Of a DNA stretch of 64,000 nucleotides, positions 50,905 to 61,100 are shown piece by piece. The translations under genes and the position numbers were made by a program. Positions within the stretch are counted from its first letter, which is position 1; every line of letters starts with the position of its first letter. The notes beneath the pieces were generated by a model. The model saw only the letters and a list, made by a program, of their open reading frames with translations. It did not search any database and was not told where the DNA came from. The DNA is from Brucella thiophenivorans (GTDB lineage Bacteria; Pseudomonadota; Alphaproteobacteria; Rhizobiales; Rhizobiaceae), in contig NZ_NNRJ01000019.1 in the NCBI RefSeq assembly GCF_002252445.1, forward strand, positions 124,001-188,000. The letters run 5' to 3'.

Positions 50905-51049
50905 TTCTAGAGTTGAACATATGTTTTGGCGGCGTTTCAAATAATTAGATTGAACGAATTATGCATCACTGCGCTGTTCCGGGCTTGCAAAGCATCGTTA
51001 GGCAGTTCAACAGGAGCATAAATATATTTTAATAGAACAAGGAGGCATT

Positions 51050-52726
51050 ATGCCCCGCTCACCATCCACGCAATTTGTCTTCCTGCCTTTGGGCGGCGTT
51101 GGCGAAATCGGCATGAACCTTGCCATGTATGGCTTTGGTCCTGAAGACAAACGCGAATGGATCGTGGTCGACATGGGCGTAAGCTTTGCTGGACCGGAGC
51201 ATCCGGGTGCGGATTTGATCCTGCCCGACATTCGCTTTCTTGAAGCCGAAAAACACAATCTGCGCGGTATCATCATTACCCACGCGCATGAAGATCATTA
51301 TGGCGCATTGCTTGATCTTTGGCCGCGCCTGAAAGTGCCCGTCTATGCAACGCCATTCACCGCTGGCCTGCTTGAAGCCAAGCGCCAGTCTGAATTTGGC
51401 GCACCGGAAATTCCAGTAACTATCTTCAAGGCTGGTGAGACCTTTGAAGTCGGTCCGTTTAAGATCGAAACTATCGCCGTCACCCACTCGATTCCTGAGC
51501 CAGTTTCACTCGCCATCACCACTCCACTTGGCACAGTTGTGCATACGGGCGACTGGAAGATGGATCCCGATCCATCCATGGGGCCATTGATTGACGAAGC
51601 GCGTTTCCGCGCAATTGGGGATCGGGGCGTTCTGGCGCTGATTTGTGACTCCACCAATGCGATGCGCGAGGGTGAATCGCCTTCCGAGCGTCAGGTTGGC
51701 GACAGCCTGCGCGAGCTGATTGAAAATGCCCGTGGTCGCGTTGCGATCACAACTTTCTCATCCAATGTCGGTCGTATCCGTTCGATCACCGAAGCCGCAC
51801 GTGACGCTGGCCGTCAGGTGCTCGTTGTTGGTCGCTCGATGAAGCGGACAATCGCGGTGGCTACCGAGCTTGGTTATATGGAAGGTCTGCCCGAGTTCCT
51901 CAGCGAAGACGATTATGGCTATATTCCGCGTGAAAATGTCGTGATGATCCTCACCGGCAGTCAGGGCGAGCCGCGTGCGGCGCTTGCCAAGCTTGCGCGT
52001 GATGAAATGCGCAGCATTGCTCTCTCGGCAGGTGACACGGTTATTTTCTCGTCGCGTCCTATTCCCGGCAACGAAAAAGCCATTCTTGAAATCAAAAACA
52101 AGTTGATTGATCAGGGTATCAAGCTGATCAGCGACGAAGATGCGCTTGTGCATGTTTCGGGCCATCCGCGCCGCAGTGAATTGAAGCGCATGTATTCATG
52201 GGTGCGTCCGCGCATTCTCGTGCCGGTGCATGGCGAAGCAGCGCATCTTGTCGCGCAAGGATCGCTCGGTTCCATGGAGGGCATTGAAGAAATCGCGCAG
52301 GTTCGCGATGGCGATATGTTGAGTCTGGCTCCCGGTAAGGCAGAAATCATCGACAAAGCGCCAATCGGTCGCATCTACAAGGATGGCAAACTGATCGGCG
52401 ATGAAGATGAAATCGGCATGGTCGAGCGCCGCAAGCTTGCCTATGTTGGCCATGTCGCCGTTTCAGTGCTGCTTGACCGCGATTTCAAAATTATGGATGA
52501 ACCTGATCTCGTCTCTTTCGGCGTGCCAGAAGAGGATAGGCAGGGCGATCTCATCGAAGACATCCTGCTTGATGCCGCAATTGAAGCCATTGACAGCATC
52601 CCGCGTGCGCGACGTAAGGATCTTGAAGTGGTTCGTGAATCGGTTCGCCGTGCGGTTCGTTCTGCGACAAATGAAGCATGGGGCAAAAAGCCGGTAGTGA
52701 CTGTATTCGTCAACCGCATAAAGTAG
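51050..52726 (+). CDS. rnj: Ribonuclease J
   Basis: RNase J (558 residues) is a metallo-beta-lactamase/beta-CASP enzyme with 5'-exo- and endonuclease activity for rRNA and mRNA processing. The zinc motif THAHEDHYGALLD, the later HTGDWKMD and the beta-CASP motif HVSGHPRRSELKRMYSWVRP are seen. AAGGAGG stands just before the ATG. It forms a likely operon with mce and the DUF1467 gene. Confidence 0.95.
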   Translation: MPRSPSTQFVFLPLGGVGEIGMNLAMYGFGPEDKREWIVVDMGVSFAGPEHPGADLILPDIRFLEAEKHNLRGIIITHAHEDHYGALLDLWPRLKVPVYATPFTAGLLEAKRQSEFGAPEIPVTIFKAGETFEVGPFKIETIAVTHSIPEPVSLAITTPLGTVVHTGDWKMDPDPSMGPLIDEARFRAIGDRGVLALICDSTNAMREGESPSERQVGDSLRELIENARGRVAITTFSSNVGRIRSITEAARDAGRQVLVVGRSMKRTIAVATELGYMEGLPEFLSEDDYGYIPRENVVMILTGSQGEPRAALAKLARDEMRSIALSAGDTVIFSSRPIPGNEKAILEIKNKLIDQGIKLISDEDALVHVSGHPRRSELKRMYSWVRPRILVPVHGEAAHLVAQGSLGSMEGIEEIAQVRDGDMLSLAPGKAEIIDKAPIGRIYKDGKLIGDEDEIGMVERRKLAYVGHVAVSVLLDRDFKIMDEPDLVSFGVPEEDRQGDLIEDILLDAAIEAIDSIPRARRKDLEVVRESVRRAVRSATNEAWGKKPVVTVFVNRIK

Positions 52727-52752
52727 CTCTGTTTTCGGGAGGAGGAAACAAG

Positions 52753-53157
52753 ATGCTTGAACGCCTGAACCATGTGGCAATCGCTGTGCCTGACTTGAAC
52801 GCGGCTGCGGCACTTTATAGTGCGCAACTGGGTGCGAAAGTCACGGCACCGCAGGCTTTGCCCGAACATGGCGTAACGGTTGTCTTCATCGATGTTGGTA
52901 ATACCAAGATCGAATTGCTTGAACCTTTGGGCGAGGGATCGCCCATCGCAAGCTTTCTTGAAAAGAACCCATCAGGCGGTATGCATCACCTTTGCTACGA
53001 GGTTGCTGACATTATCGCGGCGCGTGACCATCTTAAAGCCGAGGGCGCGCGCATTTTAGGCAATGGCGAACCAAAGATCGGAGCGCATGGCAAGCGTGTT
53101 TTGTTTTTGCATCCCAAAGACTTCAATGGGACACTGATCGAGCTTGAGGAGGTGTGA
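52753..53157 (+). CDS. mce: Methylmalonyl-CoA epimerase
   Basis: A 134-residue glyoxalase-fold enzyme that interconverts the (R) and (S) forms of methylmalonyl-CoA in propionate use. Metal ligands appear in LNHVAIAVPDL, KIELLEPLGEGSPIASFLEK, GGMHHLCYEV and NGTLIELEEV. ATG 52753 with GGAGGA upstream is chosen over the longer frame. The DUF1467 gene follows after one base. Confidence 0.95.
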   Translation: MLERLNHVAIAVPDLNAAAALYSAQLGAKVTAPQALPEHGVTVVFIDVGNTKIELLEPLGEGSPIASFLEKNPSGGMHHLCYEVADIIAARDHLKAEGARILGNGEPKIGAHGKRVLFLHPKDFNGTLIELEEV

Positions 53158-53158
53158 G

Positions 53159-53428
53159 ATGACTATCGTATCTGGTATCGCGATGTACTTTATCTTCTGG
53201 TGGATAACCTTGTTTGCGATTCTACCTGTCGGATTACGTACGCAGGCTGAAGAAAACAACGTGACATTGGGAACTGTGGCCAGTGCACCTGCCAAACCGC
53301 GAATTGGTCTCGCATTCCTCCGTACAACTATCGTCGCTACGGTGATTTTTGGCATTTATTATTATGTTACAAATGTGCATGGATTTAGTCTTGATGACAT
53401 TCCACACTTCTTCCCTGACTTGAAATAA
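53159..53428 (+). CDS. DUF1467 family membrane protein
   Basis: An 89-residue protein with two predicted helices. IAMYFIFWWITLFAILPVGL followed by RTQAEE is the DUF1467 signature. It begins one base after mce with GAGGAGG ahead, a conserved pairing in alphaproteobacteria. The function is unknown. Confidence 0.92.
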   Translation: MTIVSGIAMYFIFWWITLFAILPVGLRTQAEENNVTLGTVASAPAKPRIGLAFLRTTIVATVIFGIYYYVTNVHGFSLDDIPHFFPDLK

Positions 53429-53701
53429 GGCTGCCTAATTTTTAAGCATTTTTATTCTGTTGGCTATATCAGCAAACTTAACGTGAATCTAAAATTGAAC
53501 ATTTCGATATAACTATTTGAACTAAAAGAAAATTAGAGATACAGAACACTCTAATTTTGAAGATATTTGCGTTAGATTTATATATGCAAGACATGGCTTA
53601 TAACGGCACAGCGTAAAAGCTATTCATCGAAAAAATAACCTTCAGTTTCATAGGCTTATCGTAAAATATGTAAGATCGTGTCACAAAATCACATTAAAGC
53701 C
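53429..53701. other. AT-rich gap after the DUF1467 gene, no gene seen
   Basis: This is a notably A+T-rich stretch with many stops in all frames and no recognisable promoter or repeat. It separates the rnj operon from the minus-strand terminator at 53702-53729. Confidence 0.4.
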
Positions 53702-53729
53702 AAAAAAAAAGCAAGGCTTGCGCCTTGCT
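53702..53729 (-). terminator. Strong minus-strand intrinsic terminator without a known gene in front
   Basis: Read on minus, AGCAAGGC-GCAA-GCCTTGCT (8-bp stem with GNRA loop) is followed by nine T (53710-53702). On plus no T-run follows. No annotated minus-strand gene lies in the 450 bases to its right. Confidence 0.85.
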
Positions 53730-53835
53730 AGTTGAATACGCGTTCGACCCGTTTCCATTTTACTGGCGGCAGCGAAAAATCGCGCCTGGATCCATCCTCC
53801 CAAGACTTTGACCGCGTTAAACAACGGTTATATTC
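53702..53835 (-). ncRNA. Candidate small RNA ending at the 53702-53729 terminator
   Basis: The minus-strand sequence before the terminator holds a G-rich single-stranded-looking stretch (TTGGGAGGATGG, about 53804-53793), a small hairpin GCGA-TTTT-TCGC (about 53784-53773) and then the terminator. The arrangement fits a trans-acting RNA of about 100-130 bases. The 5' end is a guess. It could instead be the 3' end of an unrecognised small gene, since one frame is open for about 50 codons to a TAG at the terminator but lacks a start codon. No known RNA family is claimed. Confidence 0.35.
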
Positions 53836-54181
53836 CGCTGTCAGGCTTATTGATGAAAAAAATAGCGGACTGCACAGGTTTTGTCACCAAAAATCTTATG
53901 CAATGTCATATTTCCTTCGTAATTTTTTCTCCTTTAATGTAGCCAATACATAATACATTGAAACTTAATGTAAATTCTTCAAGTCTCGCGCGGAGATACT
54001 CAGTATACCAGTGTCCTCCATGGCTGTGGACGGAAAAAATGCTTGCGATCAAAGCGCGGCGAGGCGGGTTTTCAACAGCTGTATAACCCGTTATGAAACC
54101 GGCAAGTTTGCTTAATTTTTGCCTGATTCTCCACACACTCGGTTGCTACTCAGGCAATCTCTCTCTTGATCGGTGGTCACG

Positions 54182-55504
54182 ATGCGTCTGTCGCAGTATT
54201 TTTTGCCCATTTTGAAGGAAAACCCAAAGGAGGCAGAAATTGTCTCTCATAGGTTGATGCTGCGCGCGGGCATGATCCGTCAGCAGTCGGCAGGCATTTA
54301 TTCATGGCTCCCGCTGGGCTTGAAAGTGCTCAACAAAGTCTGCGATATTATTCGTGAAGAGCAGAACCGTGCAGGCGCAAACGAAATTCTGATGCCGACC
54401 ATCCAGTCCGCCGACCTTTGGCGTGAAAGCGGTCGTTATGACGCTTACGGCAAAGAAATGCTGCGCATTCAGGACCGGCAGGAGCGCGAAATGCTCTTTG
54501 GCCCGACTAATGAGGAAATGGTCACCGATATTTTCCGGTCCTATGTGCGTTCTTATAAGGACCTGCCACTCAATCTTTATCATATTCAGTGGAAATTCCG
54601 CGATGAAGTGCGTCCGCGTTTCGGCGTGATGCGTTCGCGTGAATTTCTGATGAAAGATGCCTATTCGTTCGACCTCGATTATGAGGGCGCGAAAATGGCC
54701 TACTATCGCATGTTCGTGTCTTACCTGCGCACCTTTGCGCGCGTTGGTTTGCAGGCCATTCCGATGCGCGCTGACACCGGCCCGATCGGTGGCGATCTCA
54801 GCCACGAATTCATCATTCTAGCTGAAACCGGCGAAAGCCAGGTCTATTGCGACAAGGCTTATCTCGATCTGGCCGTTCCGGGCGCAGATACGGATTTCCG
54901 TAATGATGAACAGCTGACGGACATCGTCAATCGATGGACAACGCCTTATGCCGCGACCGATGAGATGCACGATGAAGCAGAATGGTCGGCGGTGAAAGCC
55001 GATGATCAGGTTTCGGCGCGTGGCATCGAAGTTGGTCATATCTTCCATTTTGGCACGAAATATTCCGAAGCTATGGGCGCAAAGGTTCAGGGACCGGATG
55101 GTAAAGACCATTTTGTTTCGATGGGCTCTTATGGCATCGGCCCTTCGCGTCTGGTTGCAGCAGCAATTGAAGCCTTCCACGACGATGCAGGCATTATCTG
55201 GCCAAAGTCGATTGCACCGTTCGGTGTTGGTATTGTGAACATGAAGTCAGGCGATGAAGCTTGCGACCGCGTGAGTGAACAGCTTTATGCGGCCTTCACC
55301 AAGGCTGGCCTCGACCCGCTTCTCGATGACACCGACAACCGTGCGGGATCGAAATTTGCGACGATGGATCTCATCGGTCTGCCATATCAGGTGATCGTTG
55401 GACCACGCAGTGTTGCAGCAGGCGAAGTTGAAATTAAAGACCGCAAGACCGGTGAGCGTCAGAACCTCACAGTTGAAGCAGCAATCAACCTGTTAACGGC
55501 TTAA
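54182..55504 (+). CDS. proS: Prolyl-tRNA synthetase (short alphaproteobacterial form)
   Basis: ProRS (440 residues) charges tRNA-Pro. Class II motifs are seen: [20 protein letters not shown] (motif 1 area), [17 protein letters not shown] (motif 2) and [16 protein letters not shown] (motif 3). The editing domain of the long bacterial form is missing, as is normal for this group. ATG 54182 is chosen; GTG 54173 is an alternative. The lolC/E gene follows after two bases. Confidence 0.97.
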   Translation: MRLSQYFLPILKENPKEAEIVSHRLMLRAGMIRQQSAGIYSWLPLGLKVLNKVCDIIREEQNRAGANEILMPTIQSADLWRESGRYDAYGKEMLRIQDRQEREMLFGPTNEEMVTDIFRSYVRSYKDLPLNLYHIQWKFRDEVRPRFGVMRSREFLMKDAYSFDLDYEGAKMAYYRMFVSYLRTFARVGLQAIPMRADTGPIGGDLSHEFIILAETGESQVYCDKAYLDLAVPGADTDFRNDEQLTDIVNRWTTPYAATDEMHDEAEWSAVKADDQVSARGIEVGHIFHFGTKYSEAMGAKVQGPDGKDHFVSMGSYGIGPSRLVAAAIEAFHDDAGIIWPKSIAPFGVGIVNMKSGDEACDRVSEQLYAAFTKAGLDPLLDDTDNRAGSKFATMDLIGLPYQVIVGPRSVAAGEVEIKDRKTGERQNLTVEAAINLLTA

Positions 55505-55506
55505 AC

Positions 55507-56823
55507 ATGAGCAACGCGGCGGCAGCAAAATCGGACGGCAAGCAGAAGGCATTCAATAAGGTGCCTTCTTCTGGGCCATTCTCAGCCTTTGAGCGCATGA
55601 TCGCTTGGCGTTATTTGCGGGCGCGTCGCCGCGAGACATTCATTTCGGTGATTGCGGGATTTTCGTTTACTGGAATCATGCTGGGCGTAGCGACACTCAT
55701 TATCGTCATGGCGGTGATGAATGGTTTTCGCGCTGAGCTTCTAAGTCGTATTCTGGGTATCAATGGCCATCTTATCATGCAGCCGATTGATCGGCCGCTT
55801 GATGATTACGCAAGCCTGATAACCCGTATCGACGGCATTTCCGGCGTGCAGTTTGCTATTCCTGTGGTCGAAGGACAGGCCCTTGTTCAGGGCAATATTG
55901 GTGCCGGAACCGGCGCATTGGTTCGTGGTCTTCGCGAAGAAGATTTGAATAAACTCAAGCTGATTTCAACCAATGTCAAACAGGGCACTTTGCAAGGCTT
56001 TGATCAAAGCGGTGGTGTGGCAATCGGCACGCGCATGGCTGAAAATCTCGGCCTTTCGATTGGCGATACGCTGCGTGTGATTTCGCCTGATGGCGATGTG
56101 ACGCCGTTTGGCGTTAACCCACGCGTCAAAGCTTACCCGATTGAAGCGATTTTCGAGATTGGCATGTCAGAATATGATGCGTCGATTGTAATCATGCCGC
56201 TTTCAGAAGCGCAGCTATTCTTCAATCAGGAAGGCAAAGTGCAATCGCTTGAAATCTTTGTCAATAATCCGGACAAGGTGGATGCTATGCGTGCACCTGT
56301 CGAGGAGGTTGCGGCACGCCAGATTTCCATGGTCGACTGGCGACAGCGCAACCAGACGTTCTTCTCGGCCTTGCAGGTTGAGCGAAATGTCATGTTCATG
56401 ATCCTGACGCTGATTGTCCTTGTTGCAGCCCTTAATATTATTTCCGGCCTCATCATGCTGGTGAAGGATAAAGGCCGCGACATCGCGATCCTCAGAACCA
56501 TGGGGGCGACGCGCGGTGCCGTTATGCGCATATTCTTGATGACGGGGGCTGCAATCGGCGTCACCGGTACACTGGCAGGTGTCGTTTTAGGCGTTGTCGT
56601 ATGCCTCAATGTTGAGCGTATTCGACAGTTCTTCTCCTGGCTCTCCGGCACGACGCTTTTCAACCCGGAACTTTATTTCCTGAGCACACTGCCAGCCAAG
56701 ATGGACGTTGGTGAAACGATTTCCGTCATTGCCATGGCTCTGATCCTTTCTTTTATTGCCACCATTTTTCCGGCCTGGCGCGCTGCCAAACTCGATCCGG
56801 TTGAAGCACTGAGGTATGAATAA
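55507..56823 (+). CDS. Lipoprotein-releasing system permease (LolC/LolE type)
   Basis: A 438-residue inner-membrane permease of the LolCDE lipoprotein export system. It has four helices, one near the start ([20 protein letters not shown]) with a large periplasmic MacB-like domain, and three near the end. [20 protein letters not shown] and [20 protein letters not shown] are typical. Only one permease gene is seen, as in many alphaproteobacteria where it acts as a homodimer. Confidence 0.94.
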   Translation: MSNAAAAKSDGKQKAFNKVPSSGPFSAFERMIAWRYLRARRRETFISVIAGFSFTGIMLGVATLIIVMAVMNGFRAELLSRILGINGHLIMQPIDRPLDDYASLITRIDGISGVQFAIPVVEGQALVQGNIGAGTGALVRGLREEDLNKLKLISTNVKQGTLQGFDQSGGVAIGTRMAENLGLSIGDTLRVISPDGDVTPFGVNPRVKAYPIEAIFEIGMSEYDASIVIMPLSEAQLFFNQEGKVQSLEIFVNNPDKVDAMRAPVEEVAARQISMVDWRQRNQTFFSALQVERNVMFMILTLIVLVAALNIISGLIMLVKDKGRDIAILRTMGATRGAVMRIFLMTGAAIGVTGTLAGVVLGVVVCLNVERIRQFFSWLSGTTLFNPELYFLSTLPAKMDVGETISVIAMALILSFIATIFPAWRAAKLDPVEALRYE

Positions 56824-57506
56824 TGGCGGCTGAAGTCATTCTGCGTCTCGAAAATGTCAGCCGCGCCTATAAGGAAGTAGACCGCGAACTTGTTATCCTC
56901 AAGGAGGCGAGTTTCACGTTGCATCGTGGGGAAATGGTTGCGCTTGTCGCCCCGTCGGGTGCCGGTAAGTCGACGCTTCTGCATACGGCAGGTCTACTGG
57001 AGCGCCCGGATTCTGGAGACGTCATTCTTGATGGCCGCTCGTGCGGTGCTTTATCTGAGGATGAGCGCACAGCTATTCGACGCAATGATGTTGGTTTTGT
57101 TTATCAGTTCCATCATCTTCTGCCGGAATTTTCGGCACTTGAAAATGTGATGATGCCACAGATGATCCGCGGCCTACCGCAAAAGGCGGCATCCGCACGT
57201 GCGCAACAATTGCTCGACTATATGAAGATCGGACCGCGCGCATCGCATCGCCCGTCCGAACTCTCTGGCGGAGAGCAGCAGCGCGTGGCGATTGCGCGTG
57301 CGGTTGCCAATGCACCTCTGGTGCTGCTGGCTGATGAGCCGACGGGCAATCTAGATCCAACGACATCGTCTTATGTCTTTGGCGCTCTGGAGGCGTTGGT
57401 ACGCCAATCAGGGCTTGCGGCGATGATTGCGACGCACAATCATGAATTAGCAAGGCGTATGGATCGTCGCGTGACCTTGAAAGATGGTAAGGTCGTCGAC
57501 CTCTAA
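56823..57506 (+). CDS. lolD: Lipoprotein-releasing system ATPase LolD
   Basis: LolD (227 residues) powers release of lipoproteins from the inner membrane. Walker [10 protein letters not shown], signature [14 protein letters not shown], Walker [14 protein letters not shown] and the H-loop THNHELA are present. Its ATG shares one base with the permease stop (TAATG), so both are made together. Confidence 0.97.
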   Translation: MAAEVILRLENVSRAYKEVDRELVILKEASFTLHRGEMVALVAPSGAGKSTLLHTAGLLERPDSGDVILDGRSCGALSEDERTAIRRNDVGFVYQFHHLLPEFSALENVMMPQMIRGLPQKAASARAQQLLDYMKIGPRASHRPSELSGGEQQRVAIARAVANAPLVLLADEPTGNLDPTTSSYVFGALEALVRQSGLAAMIATHNHELARRMDRRVTLKDGKVVDL

Positions 57507-57597
57507 TAGCATCTCATTGAGGTGCTACGTGTCATCTTACGCATCGTAGCAGGATTAGAAATCAGTTCAGTGAACCGATTTCTCTGCGCAGAAGCGT

Positions 57598-57619
57598 CGC
57601 ACTTTTGCTGGAACTGCTC
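57598..57619 (-). repeat. Second copy of the dispersed repeat core
   Basis: On minus GAGCAGTTCCAGCAAAAGTG with two more bases matches 16730-16751 with one mismatch. It lies between lolD and the 28-residue peptide gene. The downstream hairpin part differs from the first copy. Confidence 0.6.
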
Positions 57620-57744
57620 TAGTGCCTTGATGTGACGAACGTTTTTCCTTCTCTCGTATCTACTGAACGTCGGTGGCTTAGCTGCCTGCGATTGAATGTT
57701 TATATTTCATAAACCTTAAATATACGCGTGGCCGAATTAGGGTG

Positions 57745-57768
57745 TTGACTTTAGAACATAAATGGAAC
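57745..57768 (+). promoter_or_regulatory. LexA-type SOS box with overlapping -35 element
   Basis: GAAC-ATAAATG-GAAC (57754-57768) matches exactly the GAAC-N7-GAAC direct repeat bound by LexA in rhizobial relatives. It begins four bases after a TTGACT (57745-57750), where bound LexA would block RNA polymerase. No clear -10 is seen. The box lies 39 bases before the start of a 28-residue peptide gene. Confidence 0.7.
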
Positions 57769-57806
57769 AAAAAATAAACATACGTGAACAAAGAGGAGTT
57801 ATCTCA

Positions 57807-57893
57807 ATGACCGATCTCGTCTACGACGTTTTGTCCTTCGTCTCAGTCAGCCTGTTCGTTGCAACTTTTGCCATTTGGGTGAGTGCAATCTGA
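57807..57893 (+). CDS. 28-residue single-helix membrane peptide, probably SOS-controlled
   Basis: ATG 57807 has AAAGAGGAG eight bases upstream. The frame reads MTDLVYDVLSFVSVSLFVAT and then FAIWVSAI before TGA. It is a short acidic N-terminus followed by one membrane helix. It is too short for routine gene calls, but the ribosome binding site, the composition and the LexA-type box (57754-57768) support it. The Caulobacter division inhibitor SidA is also a tiny LexA-controlled membrane protein. Whether this one is related or just similar in design cannot be told here. Confidence 0.68.
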   Translation: MTDLVYDVLSFVSVSLFVATFAIWVSAI

Positions 57894-58113
57894 TGACGTG
57901 AACGGTGTTCTTCTGTGAACCCTGATAGCAGTAACGGCGCTCTCTCTGGACATCGTTACCGTATTCCCCGAAAATGCCATTATGGGCGATAAGAGTCGCC
58001 CGTTACCTTGTGCAAATGTCATATCGTGACGGGCACTCGGATGGCGCTTAAAACATGATTTTGTTATCATGCTTTTGTGGTGCATTTCGCTCTGCAAAGA
58101 TCGGGGAAATAGT
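57894..58113. other. dnaE upstream region
   Basis: About 220 bases with a hairpin GGGCGA/TCGCCC (57984-58001) and no further gene. The dnaE promoter presumably lies here. Open frames across it lack start signals. Confidence 0.35.
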
Positions 58114-61100
58114 ATGAATGATACAGCAAGCACTGAAGCGGGCGGCGTTAAGTCGTCACCTCGTTTCATTCATCTGCGCGTACATTCTGCCTATTCCTTG
58201 CTCGAGGGCGCATTGCCTGTCGGCAAGATCATCAAACAAGCGATTGCCGATCAAGCACCGGCCATCGCGATAACGGATAGCAATAATCTGTTCGGTGCTC
58301 TGGAATTCGCCCAAAAGGCATCCAAAGATGGCCTGCAGCCTGTTATTGGCTGTCAGTTGGATGTCGGTTTCAGTGATCACAACGACAACAGCCGCAGCGC
58401 CAATCGCCGATTGGTTCTTGATCTGGCACCTGTGGTTCTGCTTGCTTCGACCGAAGAAGGCTATGCCAATATCGTTCGACTTGTCAGTCGGGCTTTTCTC
58501 GACACACCGGCGGGCGATCCCGTTCATGTCGATGCAAGCTGGTTGTCTGGCCTGTCCGAAGATGTAATTCTTTTATCCGGTGGACCACTTGGCCCAATCG
58601 GGCGTGCATTCGCTGCTGATCGTGCAGACCGCGCCGAGACGCGGCTTGGTTTTTTGAAGGAAGCGTTCGGCGATCGGCTTTATGTCGAGTTGCAGCGTCA
58701 GGCGGGTTATGATCGCGCGCTGGAAGCAAAGACTGTCGAACTCGCCTACGCACTGGATTTGCCGCTTGTTGCAACCAATGAAGCCTTCTTCCTCAAGGCA
58801 GAGGATTTTGAAGCGCATGATGCACTGCTCGCCATTGCAGAGGGACAAATCCTTTCCAATGATGATCGTCGTAGACTTACGCCGGATCATCATCTGAAAA
58901 GCCGCGCAGAAATGGTGGAGCTTTTTGCGGATCTGCCTGAAGCGCTCGACAATACGATTGAGATTGCGGAGCGTTGCAGTTGGTTCACCCAGACGCGTGA
59001 TCCGATTCTGCCACGATTTACCGGAGATTCGGATGACCCGGCAGCAGCTATTCAGGCCGAAGCTGATGAATTGGCACGTCAAGCGCGTGAAGGTCTCAAG
59101 ATGCGGCTTGAGACGGCTGGTCTGGCTGAAGGATATACGGAACAACAATATGCCGAGCGTCTTGATTACGAGATTGGCATTATCACACGCATGAAGTTTC
59201 CGGGTTACTTCCTGATCGTTGCGGACTTTATTCAGTGGGCAAAACAACAGGGCATTCCCGTCGGGCCAGGCCGTGGTTCCGGTGCTGGCTCGCTTGTTGC
59301 TTATGCGTTGACTATTACCGACGTAGACCCGTTACGCTTTTCGCTGCTGTTCGAACGCTTCCTCAATCCGGACCGCGTATCGATGCCCGATTTCGATATC
59401 GACTTTTGTCAGGAGCGCCGCGAAGAAGTCATTCGTTATGTGCAGGGCAAATATGGACGCGATCAGGTAGCGCAGATCATCACCTTCGGAACGTTGCAAG
59501 CGCGTGCTGTGCTGCGCGATGTGGGACGTGTTCTTGAAATGCCTTACGGGCAGGTGGATCGTCTTTGTAAACTCGTGCCGCAAAATCCGGCCAATCCGGT
59601 TTCTCTGGCACAAGCAATTGAGACAGAACCCAAAATTAATGAAGAACGCGAGAAGGAACCGGTTGTTGGTCGTCTTCTCGATATGGCGCTCAAGCTTGAA
59701 GGGCTTTATCGCCACGCATCGACTCACGCCGCCGGTATCGTCATCGGTGACCGTCCGCTTTCTGAACTGGTGCCGATGTATCGCGATCCGCGTTCGGATA
59801 TGCCGGTTACCCAGTTCAATATGAAATGGGTTGAACAGGCGGGGCTGGTTAAGTTTGACTTTCTGGGCCTAAAAACCCTGACCGTGCTTGAAACAGCTGT
59901 CAAGCTCGTGGCCCGCAAAGGCATCGAGATTGATTTGACGCGTCTGCCACTGGATGATGAACTGACCTATGAAATGCTTTCGCGTGGCGAAACGGTCGGC
60001 GTGTTTCAGGTGGAAAGCGCGGGCATGCGTAAGGCGCTGCTTGGCATGCGCCCGGACCGCATCGAGGACATTATTGCGCTCGTAGCGTTGTATCGTCCGG
60101 GTCCGATGGAAAACATCCCGACCTATAATGCGCGCAAAAATGGTGAAGAGGAAATTGCTTCTATTCACCCGAAGATTGATGGCCTGATTAAGGAAACGCA
60201 GGGCGTTATCGTTTATCAGGAACAGGTGATGCAGATCGCGCAGGTACTTTCCGGCTATTCGCTCGGTGAGGCTGATTTGCTGCGCCGCGCGATGGGCAAG
60301 AAGATCCGCGAGGAAATGGATAAGCAGCGCGTCCGTTTTGTGCATGGTGCGATTGAAGGCGGTGTCGAGAAGGCACAGGCGAATATGATCTTTGATCTGC
60401 TCGCTAAATTTGCTGACTATGGCTTCAACAAATCCCACGCCGCAGCCTATGCAATTGTTTCTTATCAGACCGCTTATATGAAGGCGCACTATCCGGTCGA
60501 GTTTCTGGCTGCATCGATGACCTATGATATGTCGAACGCCGATAAGCTTAACGACTTCCGCCGCGAGGCAAATCGTTTGGGTATCGATGTGGTCACACCA
60601 TCGGTTATGACCTCATTTCGTCCATTTGAAGTGGGTGAGCGCAAGATTTTTTATTCGTTGGCTGCAATCAAGGGGGTGGGCGAGGCCGCGGTTGATCACA
60701 TCGTCAGTATGCGCTCTGAAAAGCCGTTTGAAAGTCTTGAGGATTTTTGTGAACGAATTGATCCGAAAACGGTCAACCGCCGTGTGATGGAAAGCCTGAT
60801 CAACGCCGGGGCTTTTGATTGTTTTGGTCGTGATCGTGCTGCGATGAGTGCAGGTATGGATCGCATGATGGGCTTCGCGCAGCGTACACAAGAAAATGCG
60901 GCTAGTGGCCAGTCGGATATTTTCGGGCTTTCTGGCGCCCCAAAAGAACAGTTGATCTTGCCGCAAGCCGCTCCATGGCTGCCATCTGAAAAGTTGCATC
61001 GCGAATTTCAGGCTGTGGGTTTTTATCTTTCTGCACATCCGCTGGATGAATATCGTCAGGTGCTTGATCGCATGCGCGTTCAAAGCTGGGCTGATTTTTC

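Noticed and set aside
53732-53953. 73-codon plus frame and the 76-codon minus frame at 53906-54136
   Set aside because: Both start with rare codons and have no ribosome binding site. The plus frame starts immediately after the minus-strand terminator hairpin and shows no family features.
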